Shown here in pieces: positions 24,397 to 31,782 of a stretch of 64,000 bases of DNA; position 1 is the first letter of the stretch; the number at the start of each line of letters is the position of its first letter. Under the pieces are notes generated by a model. The model was not told the origin of the DNA. It saw only the letters and a program-made list of their open reading frames with translations, and did not search any database. A program made the translations under genes and the position numbers. Source of the DNA: JANPJV01 sp031425695 (GTDB lineage: Bacteria > Pseudomonadota > Gammaproteobacteria > Xanthomonadales > SZUA-5); contig JANPJV010000232.1 in the NCBI GenBank assembly GCA_031425695.1, positions 8,272 to 72,271 of the forward strand, given 5' to 3'.

Positions 24397-25560
24397 TCAA
24401 ACCGACGCCGCTGCAACTGCTTTCTGCGCACCGTCGGCGAGGTCGCTGGCCGGGATGAGCGAAAGGTTGCTGGACTTCAGGAGATCGCGACCGCGCTCGA
24501 CATTGGTGCCTTCGAGCCTGACCACGACCGGGATGTTGATACCGACTTCCTTGACTGCCGCGATGATGCCTTCCGCGATCAGATCGCAGCGCACGATGCC
24601 GCCGAAGATATTGGCCAGGATCGCCTTGACCTTGTCGTTGCCGAGAATCAGCTTGAAGGCTTCGGTGACGCGCTCGGTGGTGGCGCCGCCGCCGACGTCG
24701 AGGAAGTTGGCCGGCTCGCCGCCATAGAGCTTGATCACGTCCATGGTCGCCATTGCCAGGCCCGCGCCATTGACCATGCAGGCGATGTTGCCGTCGAGCG
24801 CCACGTAGTTGAGATCGTGCTTGGCCGCCTGGGCCTCGAGCGGATCTTCCTGGGTGACGTCGAACATCGCCTCGAGCTTGGGCTGGCGAAAGCGCGCGTT
24901 GTCATCCGAGTTGAGCTTGCCGTCCAGCGCCATCAGGTCACCGGCGCTGTTGATGATCAGCGGGTTGAGCTCGATCAGGCTCATGTCGTAGTGATAGAAG
25001 AGCTGGTACATGGACAGCATGATCTTCGCGAGCTGCGCCGTCTGCTTGGCACCGAGGCCCATGGCGAAGCCGAGCTTGCGGCATTCGAAGGCCTGCAGGC
25101 CCTGCATGAAATTGACTTCGACGGTGAAGATTTTTTCCGGGTGGTCGCGCGCGACCTGTTCGATGTCGACGCCGCCAACCGGGGAAGCGATAAACGTGAC
25201 CGCCTTGCTGGTGCGGTCGATCAGCATGGACAGATAGAGCTCCTTGCTGATCTCGGTGGCTTCGGTCACCAGCACCTGGTTGACCGGCAGGCCGCGTCCC
25301 GCGCTCTGGTAGGTGACCATGCGCGTGCCGAGCATCTTCTGCGCCGCATCGCGCACCGCGGTCAGCGTCTTGCAGATCTTGACGCCACCCGCCTTGCCGC
25401 GCCCGCCGGCATGGATCATGGCCTTGACCACCCACTGGTCACCACCGATCTGTCGCGCTGCTTCGACTGCCGCATCGGGCGTGACGACGACTTGCCCTTG
25501 CGGCACTGGAATGCCGAACTGCGTGAACAGTTCTTTCGCTTGATACTCGTGAAAGTTCAT
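24397..25560 (-). CDS. sucC: ADP-forming succinyl-CoA synthetase beta subunit
   Basis: A 387-residue ATP-grasp subunit with the family N-terminus MNFHEYQAKELFTQFGIPVP, the nucleotide-binding KAMIHAGGRGKAGGVK and ANIFGGIVRCDLIAEGI near the C-terminus. It supplies the nucleotide and succinate sites; sucD follows after 30 bp. The ATG at 25560 gives the canonical start; the open frame upstream is not conserved. It is divergent from pilS across 271 bp, where promoters for both operons must lie. Confidence 0.96.
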   Translation of the reverse strand: MNFHEYQAKELFTQFGIPVPQGQVVVTPDAAVEAARQIGGDQWVVKAMIHAGGRGKAGGVKICKTLTAVRDAAQKMLGTRMVTYQSAGRGLPVNQVLVTEATEISKELYLSMLIDRTSKAVTFIASPVGGVDIEQVARDHPEKIFTVEVNFMQGLQAFECRKLGFAMGLGAKQTAQLAKIMLSMYQLFYHYDMSLIELNPLIINSAGDLMALDGKLNSDDNARFRQPKLEAMFDVTQEDPLEAQAAKHDLNYVALDGNIACMVNGAGLAMATMDVIKLYGGEPANFLDVGGGATTERVTEAFKLILGNDKVKAILANIFGGIVRCDLIAEGIIAAVKEVGINIPVVVRLEGTNVERGRDLLKSSNLSLIPASDLADGAQKAVAAASV

Positions 25561-25831
25561 CCTGTCTCCTGATCGACGCTCGCTTGTCGCGAGGGCGAAA
25601 GTTGTGCGCCGGGCTGTTCCAAATTGGCGCGTATTGTGATGAAACACCCGCGCCGCGCCAAGTGTTTCCGCATAGCGATTTCAACGCAAGTGCGAGGAGC
25701 GAAAAAAGTCGATCCACCGCGTATTTGCCGTGTGTGCCGACGGGCTCGAAAATGGATCTTTGGGATCCACGAAAAGCGCATCCGGGAGCCAATGTTATAG
25801 TGATTCCCGCCTCGCGCACGCAGGAAGGCAG

Positions 25832-27523
25832 ATGCGCATTTCCAGCATCGGCGTCAACGAGAAACTGATGACGCCCGCGGCGCTGCGCTGGTACGAGCTG
25901 CGCCTGTTCAATCTCTACCGGATCCTGGTTGCGCTGGTCTTCGGTGTGTTGTTGCTGACCAGCGCGACGGCGCGCTATTTCAGTCTCAGCGGATCGATCT
26001 ACGGAGCCGGGCAAGTCGGCGTGATTCTCTATGCGCTGCTCGCGGTCGCCGTATTCGTGGCGAGCGAAAGCCGCCGTTCGAGCGTCACCGTGCTCGCCCT
26101 CGTGGGCGTCGGCTGCGACCTGGTCATGGGCTCGCTGCTGCTGTTCGTCTTCGGCGGTCTCAGCAGCGGCGTCGGCGTGCTGCTGCTGATCACCGTGTCG
26201 ATGTCGGCCTTGTTGTTGCCGGGAAGGCTGGCGCTGCTGACCGCAGCGGTCGCCACCTTCGCGCTGCTGTCCGAATCGTTCTATGCGCTCACCGTGGAAG
26301 GCACCAGCGAGCGCAATCTCGCCCAGGCGGCCTTGCTCGGCACTGCGTTCTTCGCGACCGTCGCGATTTTCTACTGGCTCGCCCGGCTCACGCGGGAGAG
26401 CCAGGAACTGGTCGAGCGCCAGGGGGTCGACATCGCCAACCTGGCGCAGATCAACGAGCTCATCATCCAGCGCATGCGCACCGGCATCCTGGTCATTGAC
26501 GGGCGCGGCGAAGTGCGGCGCTTCAACGAGTCGGGCTGGTACCTGCTCGGCACGCCACCGATGCAGGAAACCCAGGTCCGCAAGTTGTCGCCTGACCTCT
26601 ACGGTCGCTGGCGTTACTGGATCACCACCGCCAAGCACAACAACGTGCCGATCCAGGTGGCCCAGGGGGTGCCCGCGGTGGTGCCACGCTTCACTCGCCT
26701 GTCCGGTCAGGACGATGCGGCCACGCTGTGCTTTCTCGAAGACGAGAGCATGGTCTACCGGCGCGCCGAAGAGCTCACGCTGGCTTCGCTCGGCCGGCTC
26801 TCGGCGAGCATCGCCCACGAAGTGCGCAACCCGCTCGCAGCCATTTCGCACGCGGCCCAGTTGCTGGCCGAGTCGGAGGACATGGGGGAGACGGATAGAC
26901 GTCTGATCGAGATCATCCTCAACCACTGCGGCCGGGTGAACGGCATCGTCGAAAACGTGCTGCAACTCTCGCGGCGGGAACGCTCGCGTCCGGAGTGCGT
27001 GCCGCTCGCACCGTGGGCCCATGGCTTCGTCAACGATTTCCGCCAGGCACATCCGCTCGGGCAGGACCAGTTGCGTTGCGTGGTCGACCAGCGCGATGCG
27101 CGCGCCCTGGTCGATCCCTCGCAACTGACGCAGGCAGTCTGGAACCTGGTGCGCAACGCGATCCGCTACGGCCGCCAGCCGGACCAGGCCGCCGATATCT
27201 GCCTCCGCGTGCGCCAGGCCAACCCGGCCCAGGGCGCACTGGTCGAGATCATCGATCGCGGGCCGGGCATTCCCCAGAGCCTGCAACGACAGCTGTTCGA
27301 GCCCTTCTTCACCACGCATGCCGACGGCACCGGCCTCGGCCTCTACATCTGCAAGCAGTTGCTCGGCGCCAACCAGGCCAGTATCGAATACGTCTCGGTG
27401 CCCGGTGGCGGCAGCTGCTTTCGGATCCAGCTCGCGGTGCCGCAGCGCGACATGGCGCCGGACCTGGTGCCACCCTCGGTCGCTGCCGAGACGTTTTCCG
27501 ATCCGCCGCTGCTGCCGAGATGA
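25832..27523 (+). CDS. pilS: Type IV pilus sensor histidine kinase PilS
   Basis: A 563-residue kinase with six predicted transmembrane helices in the first 190 residues (NLYRILVALVFGVLLLTSA and others), as in PilS. A PAS-like linker follows (INELIIQRMRTGILVIDGRGEVRRFN). The HisKA motif is ASIAHEVRNPLAAISHAAQL (His329), and the ATPase has LTQAVWNLVRNAIRYG and DRGPGIP with GTGLGLYICKQLL. It controls PilR and pilin transcription. The start at 25832 has GGAAGG seven bases upstream and begins the conserved helix region. sucCD lies divergently upstream, the usual Xanthomonadales neighbour. Confidence 0.95.
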   Translation: MRISSIGVNEKLMTPAALRWYELRLFNLYRILVALVFGVLLLTSATARYFSLSGSIYGAGQVGVILYALLAVAVFVASESRRSSVTVLALVGVGCDLVMGSLLLFVFGGLSSGVGVLLLITVSMSALLLPGRLALLTAAVATFALLSESFYALTVEGTSERNLAQAALLGTAFFATVAIFYWLARLTRESQELVERQGVDIANLAQINELIIQRMRTGILVIDGRGEVRRFNESGWYLLGTPPMQETQVRKLSPDLYGRWRYWITTAKHNNVPIQVAQGVPAVVPRFTRLSGQDDAATLCFLEDESMVYRRAEELTLASLGRLSASIAHEVRNPLAAISHAAQLLAESEDMGETDRRLIEIILNHCGRVNGIVENVLQLSRRERSRPECVPLAPWAHGFVNDFRQAHPLGQDQLRCVVDQRDARALVDPSQLTQAVWNLVRNAIRYGRQPDQAADICLRVRQANPAQGALVEIIDRGPGIPQSLQRQLFEPFFTTHADGTGLGLYICKQLLGANQASIEYVSVPGGGSCFRIQLAVPQRDMAPDLVPPSVAAETFSDPPLLPR

Positions 27524-27635
27524 AGCTGACAAGCTTGGCCACACCGTGCGTGCTCGCGTTATCCTCGAACTCTCCGGCACACCCGGGCTTTCAGCGTGGT
27601 GTGCGCTCATCGAGTTGCGGAACGCGGAGTAATCA

Positions 27636-29030
27636 ATGGAAAAGGGACACGCGCTCATCCTCGACGATGAGGCCGACATCCGCGAGCTGCTCACGCTGAC
27701 GCTCACCCGGCTCGGCCTGCAAGTGCATCAGGCCGCCTCCCTGAGCGAGGCCCGCGCGTTGCTCGGGGCACACAACTACGATCTGTGCTTCACCGACATG
27801 CGCCTGCCGGACGGCAACGGGCACGAGTTCATCGAGCAGATGTCGCGCCAGCATCCGGATACGCCGGTGGCGATGATCACCGCCTATGGCAACGCCGAGG
27901 CTGCGGTGCAGGCGCTGCGCGCTGGCGCCTTCGACTGCGTTTCCAAGCCGGTCGATCTCAATGTGCTGCGCAGCCTGGTCAAGACGGCGCTGCGCCTGCG
28001 CGGCGAGCGCGTGCCCGGTGGGCCGCTGGAGACGCGCCTGCTCGGTGATTCGCCGGCCATGCAGCGCGTGCGCGTCACCATCAGCAAGCTCAGTCGCAGC
28101 CAGGCGCCGGTGCTGATCTCCGGTGAATCCGGCGTCGGCAAGGAGCTCGCCGCGCGCTCGATCCACGAGCAGGGCCCGCGTGGCGTCGGTCCCTTCGTGC
28201 CGGTCAACTGCGGCGCGATCCCGACCGAGCTCATGGAGAGCGAGTTCTTCGGCCATCGCAAAGGCAGCTTCACGGGCGCCCATGGCGACAAGGACGGGCT
28301 GATCCAGGCGGCCAATGGCGGCACCTTGTTCCTCGACGAGATTGCCGAGTTGCCGCAACACATGCAGGTCAAGTTGCTGCGCATCATCCAGGAAAAGACC
28401 GTGCGCCCGATTGGTGGCCGCGCCGAGATTCCGATCGATGTGCGCATCGTCAGCGCCACGCACAAGGAACTTTCGCACCAGGTCGAGATTGGCGAGTTCC
28501 GCCAGGACCTCTATTACCGCATCAACGTCATCGAGCTGCGCATGCCGCCGTTGCGCGAGCGTCGCGACGACGTCGTGCTGCTGGCCGAGCGTTATCTCGA
28601 CAAGCTGGCGCCGGAATGGTCGATTTCGCGCCCACGGCTTGCTCCCGAGGGGCTGGCGGCGTTGATGGCCTACGATTTCCCCGGCAACGTGCGCGAGCTC
28701 GAGAATATTCTCGAGCGCGCGGTCGCGCTCAGCGATGGCGACGTCATTCGCGCTGAAGACCTGCAGCTCGCGCCCCGCGCGCTCGGGGCCGGCATCGACG
28801 CAGAACCGGCAAGCCTGGCCGCGACCTCCAGCGGCACATCAACGGCCGAGCACGCCGCCGCGATCGGCGCCCAGAAGCTTGGCCTCGAGAGCTATATCGA
28901 CGGGCTCGAGCGCGAGGCGATCAACAAGGCCCTCGAGGAATGCCGCTACAACAAGACCGCTGCGGCCAAGAAGCTCGGCATCACCTTCCGTGCCTTGCGC
29001 TACCGCCTGAAGAAGCTCGGCATCGATTGA
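27636..29030 (+). CDS. pilR: Sigma-54-dependent response regulator PilR
   Basis: A 464-residue NtrC-type activator. The receiver domain has Asp54 (LCFTDMRLPDG) and TAYG/SKPVD. The AAA+ domain has Walker A GESGVGKE (163-170), GSFTGAH for sigma-54 contact and LFLDEIAELP. The C-terminal Fis-type HTH is in AINKALEECRYNKTAAAKKLGITFRALRYRLKKLG. It would activate the three sigma-54 promoters found before the pilin genes downstream. It follows pilS after 112 bp. Confidence 0.96.
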   Translation: MEKGHALILDDEADIRELLTLTLTRLGLQVHQAASLSEARALLGAHNYDLCFTDMRLPDGNGHEFIEQMSRQHPDTPVAMITAYGNAEAAVQALRAGAFDCVSKPVDLNVLRSLVKTALRLRGERVPGGPLETRLLGDSPAMQRVRVTISKLSRSQAPVLISGESGVGKELAARSIHEQGPRGVGPFVPVNCGAIPTELMESEFFGHRKGSFTGAHGDKDGLIQAANGGTLFLDEIAELPQHMQVKLLRIIQEKTVRPIGGRAEIPIDVRIVSATHKELSHQVEIGEFRQDLYYRINVIELRMPPLRERRDDVVLLAERYLDKLAPEWSISRPRLAPEGLAALMAYDFPGNVRELENILERAVALSDGDVIRAEDLQLAPRALGAGIDAEPASLAATSSGTSTAEHAAAIGAQKLGLESYIDGLEREAINKALEECRYNKTAAAKKLGITFRALRYRLKKLGID

Positions 29031-29121
29031 AGACCCGGGCTGCCCGCCGCCGCGGGCTCTTGAAATCCGGCCGCTGTCTACCTACATGTGCGCGCATGTC
29101 CAACCGTGACTGGTCAATCCC

Positions 29122-29916
29122 ATGAACGCAACGTCCGTTCGACCGGTGACTCGCTGGCGTGCTGCCGGTGTGCACCTTGCCTTGTCCGCCATCCTGGCGC
29201 TGCTGGCCGGCCTGCTGCTCTTCGGCGTCTGGTATCCCTCTCCCTACACCAAAGCCGCCGGGGCGGATCGCCTGATCATGCTGCTGATCGGCATCGACCT
29301 CGTGCTCGGCCCGCTGCTGACGTTGATCGTCTACAAGCAGGGCAAGAAAGGCATGTGGTTCGACTTGATCTTCATCGGCGCGGTGCAGCTGGCCGCGCTG
29401 ATCTACGGGATGGTCATGATTGCGCAGTCGCGCCCGATTTTTATCGTGCTCAGCGACGACATGACCTTCCTGGTCGCCAATCGCTCAATTTCTGACGCCG
29501 ACCTGGCGACGGCTCCTGACCCAAGCTTGCGGACGCGCTCCTGGACTGGACCGATATACGTCGCAGCGCCGGCGCCGACCGATCCCAAGGAGCGCGAGGA
29601 CCTGTTGTTCTCGAGCATGGTCGGCAAGGACATCGATCGCCAGCCGAAATATTTCAGGCCACTGGCCAGTGCCGGCCCGGCCTTGATCAGTGCGTCGACA
29701 CCTTTATCGCAGCTTGCCGCGATCCCTGGTGCGCGCACGGCGGTCGACCAATTCGTGGCGGCCCACGAGATCCCGATCGAGCGGCTTCGATTCCAGCCCC
29801 TGCGCGGCCGCGATCCCGAGCAGGACAGCACCATCGTCTATGACACTTCCGATTCGAAAATGGTGGGAGTGATCCAGCTGGATCCATGGGTCGCCTTGCC
29901 GAAGGACGAGGGTTAA
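29122..29916 (+). CDS. TfpX/TfpZ-family type IV pilin accessory protein
   Basis: A 264-residue inner-membrane protein with three N-terminal helices (LALSAILALLAGLLLFGVW, LIMLLIGIDLVLGPLLTLIVY, LIFIGAVQLAALIYGMVM) and a periplasmic domain of about 160 residues. The segments GVWYPSPYTKAAGADRLI and DLVLGPLLTLIVYKQGKKG are hallmarks of the TfpX/TfpZ family. These genes sit next to pilin genes in several Pseudomonas pilin groups and Acinetobacter and aid pilin assembly or pilus extension. It is directly upstream of the first pilin. Confidence 0.88.
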   Translation: MNATSVRPVTRWRAAGVHLALSAILALLAGLLLFGVWYPSPYTKAAGADRLIMLLIGIDLVLGPLLTLIVYKQGKKGMWFDLIFIGAVQLAALIYGMVMIAQSRPIFIVLSDDMTFLVANRSISDADLATAPDPSLRTRSWTGPIYVAAPAPTDPKEREDLLFSSMVGKDIDRQPKYFRPLASAGPALISASTPLSQLAAIPGARTAVDQFVAAHEIPIERLRFQPLRGRDPEQDSTIVYDTSDSKMVGVIQLDPWVALPKDEG

Positions 29917-29943
29917 GCAAACTGGCCGTCAGGGAACGGTGAT

Positions 29944-29959
29944 TGGCGCGGTTTTTGCA
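29944..29959 (+). promoter_or_regulatory. Sigma-54 promoter of pilin gene 1
   Basis: TGGCGCGGTTTTTGCA matches the -24/-12 consensus (TGGCAC-N5-TTGC), with GG and GC exactly 10 bp apart. It starts 48 bp before the pilin start codon. PilR, encoded upstream, is the expected activator. Confidence 0.8.
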
Positions 29960-29991
29960 TTACTTCCGTCGTATCTGACGGAGAGTCATCA

Positions 29992-30417
29992 ATGCGCGCG
30001 ATAAATGCCGGCTTTACGTTGATCGAACTCATGATCGTGGTAGCGATCATCGCCATCCTTGCGGCCATCGCGATACCCGCCTATCAGGATTACACGATCC
30101 GCGGCCAGATTGCAGAGGGAATCACGTTGGCCAGCGGCGCGAAGAATGCGATCTGGGATTTCCACTCCGGCCGCGGCACTTTTCCGCTCAACAATCTTTC
30201 AGCGGGTCTCACGCCAGCGGCAAACATTCGTGGAAACTTCGTTTCCTCGGTGAACGTCAACGCCGGCGTGGTCGAAGTGACCTTCGGCTACAGCGTCAAT
30301 CAAGCGGTGTCTGGATCAACCCTGACGCTCTCGCCGACCGACAACGGCGGCAGCATCCTGTGGGTCTGTGACTCCACGACGATTCTCGACCGCTACCTCC
30401 CGACGCAATGTCGTTGA
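29992..30417 (+). CDS. Type IV pilin (PilA-like), copy 1
   Basis: A 141-residue type IVa prepilin with a short leader MRAINAG and cleavage before FTLIELMIVVAIIAILAAIAIPAYQDY, the standard N-terminal helix with Glu5. The C-terminal region ends with a two-cysteine loop (CDSTTILDRYLPTQC). It is a divergent paralogue of the two pilins downstream, with about half of the globular domain different (FHSGRGTFPLNNLSAGLTP). It has its own sigma-54 promoter at 29944 and is followed by a GC-rich hairpin near 30423. Leader cleavage would be by PilD, encoded at 50132. Confidence 0.95.
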   Translation: MRAINAGFTLIELMIVVAIIAILAAIAIPAYQDYTIRGQIAEGITLASGAKNAIWDFHSGRGTFPLNNLSAGLTPAANIRGNFVSSVNVNAGVVEVTFGYSVNQAVSGSTLTLSPTDNGGSILWVCDSTTILDRYLPTQCR

Positions 30418-30565
30418 GATGCCGGGCGGACCGCCCGCGATTTGCATGGACCCGACCCTAGCCTGAAGTGACGTGCCTGGGCAGTGTTCGACCAAGCCTG
30501 CCCATGTTTGCGAATTTTCGTGAAACTCCAGCGGGGGCGTGTCCAGCATTAACGCCACGTGTCCC

Positions 30566-30580
30566 TGGCACGCGTCATGC
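30566..30580 (+). promoter_or_regulatory. Sigma-54 promoter of pilin gene 2
   Basis: TGGCACGCGTCATGC has a perfect -24 element and a -12 GC at the right spacing. It lies 86 bp before the pilin start. A good Shine-Dalgarno sequence (TTGGAGG) precedes the start codon at 30652. Confidence 0.75.
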
Positions 30581-30651
30581 TCAACCTCCCCCGACGCTTC
30601 CCGGTCACTCCCCGACCGGGGCGTCCAGGTCATTCTCCTTGGAGGTTTTTC

Positions 30652-31071
30652 ATGAGCATGCAGAAAGGTTTCACGCTGATCGAACTTATGATCGTTGTCG
30701 CGATCATCGCCATCCTCGCGGCCATCGCGATCCCGGCCTACCAGGACTACACCGTCCGTGCTCAGGTGTCTGATGGCCTGAGCTTGGCCAGTGGCGGCAA
30801 GACAGCAGTCGCTGAGTACTACCAGAATCGTGGTGCGTACCCGACGGACAACACCACCGCCGGCATGGCGGCTGCGACGGCCATTCGTGGCAACTTCGTC
30901 AGCACCGTGACCGTCGCCAACGGCGTGATCGATGTCGTCTACGGCTACAGCGTCAATTCGGTCATCAGTGGCTCGACCGTGTCGCTCAGCCCGACCGACC
31001 GCGGCGGCTCGATCGAATGGGATTGCGACTCCGCAATCCTCGATCGTTACCTGCCGACGCAGTGCCGTTGA
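30652..31071 (+). CDS. Type IV pilin (PilA-like), copy 2
   Basis: A 139-residue type IVa prepilin with leader MSMQKG and mature N-terminus FTLIELMIVVAIIAILAA. The C-terminal disulfide loop is CDSAILDRYLPTQC. It is almost identical to copy 3, differing at about five residues (Ser2/Lys, Thr/Ala in DN-TAGM, Asn/Gly and Asp/Asn in the VxxGVI-VVYG strand). It has its own sigma-54 promoter and a Shine-Dalgarno TTGGAGG eight bases before the ATG. The frame is open upstream to 30559, but the leader and RBS fix the start at 30652. Confidence 0.96.
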   Translation: MSMQKGFTLIELMIVVAIIAILAAIAIPAYQDYTVRAQVSDGLSLASGGKTAVAEYYQNRGAYPTDNTTAGMAAATAIRGNFVSTVTVANGVIDVVYGYSVNSVISGSTVSLSPTDRGGSIEWDCDSAILDRYLPTQCR

Positions 31072-31108
31072 TAGCTACGCCAGCGTCGATCGCTTGAGAT
31101 CGCGCTCG

Positions 31109-31156
31109 GCCCCTCGCGCACGCGGCCAGACGCCTGGCCACGTGACGCGAAGGGGC
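31109..31156 (+). terminator. Terminator-like hairpin after pilin 2
   Basis: GCCCCT-CGCG-n-GCGGCCAG pairs with CTGGCCAC-n-CGCG-AGGGGC around a 4-base loop, followed by TACTTC. It lies 40 bp past the pilin 2 stop. It is GC-rich and long but has only a weak T-tract, so it may act as a processing or stability hairpin. Confidence 0.5.
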
Positions 31157-31259
31157 TACTTCAGACCCGATCAGCCTCGTGTGACGCGCCGCGCCCAGCA
31201 GCGCAGGATCGCACGGGGCCAAAATTGAGCGGCGTGAGGCGGTTTGGAGTCTGGAAAGG

Positions 31260-31274
31260 TGGCACGGATAATGC
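31260..31274 (+). promoter_or_regulatory. Sigma-54 promoter of pilin gene 3
   Basis: TGGCACGGATAATGC gives a perfect -24 element and a -12 GC at the correct spacing, 89 bp before the start codon of pilin 3. The upstream DNA is not a copy of that before pilin 2, so the promoters are independent although the genes are near-identical. Confidence 0.78.
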
Positions 31275-31362
31275 TCTTATCCCCCTGACGCACCACGCGC
31301 ATCCCATCTCACGAAGGGCGGTGCGTTCCAACCTAGGTTAGTCCACACCGAAGAGGCTCCTC

Positions 31363-31782
31363 ATGAAAATGCAGAAAGGCTTTACCCTTATCGAACTGAT
31401 GATCGTTGTCGCGATCATCGCCATCCTCGCTGCCATCGCGATCCCGGCCTACCAGGACTACACCGTCCGCGCCCAGGTCTCGGATGGCCTGAGCTTGGCG
31501 AGCGGCGGCAAGACGGCGGTTGCCGAGTATTACCAGAACCGTGGTGCGTACCCGACGGACAACGCGACCGCCGGCATGGCGGCTGCGACGGCCATTCGTG
31601 GCAACTTCGTCAGCACCGTTACGGTCGCTGGCGGCGTGATCAACGTGGTGTACGGTTACAGCGTCAACTCGGTGATCAGCGGCTCGACCGTCTCGCTGAG
31701 CCCGACGGACCGTGGCGGCTCGATCGAGTGGGATTGCGACTCCGCCATCCTTGATCGTTACCTGCCGACGCAGTGCCGTTGA
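31363..31782 (+). CDS. Type IV pilin (PilA-like), copy 3
   Basis: A 139-residue type IVa prepilin with leader MKMQKG, mature FTLIELMIVVAIIAILAA and a C-terminal disulfide loop as in copy 2. Near-identity with copy 2 across the whole coding region, but not the flanks, suggests recent gene duplication or gene conversion. It has its own sigma-54 promoter and a rho-independent terminator (31811-31836). The last 10 bp overlap the earliest possible start of the following glycosyltransferase gene. Confidence 0.96.
   Translation: MKMQKGFTLIELMIVVAIIAILAAIAIPAYQDYTVRAQVSDGLSLASGGKTAVAEYYQNRGAYPTDNATAGMAAATAIRGNFVSTVTVAGGVINVVYGYSVNSVISGSTVSLSPTDRGGSIEWDCDSAILDRYLPTQCR

Noticed and set aside
25439..27706. 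755-codon minus-strand frame
   Set aside because: Antisense to pilS and overlapping sucC; no domain recognised.
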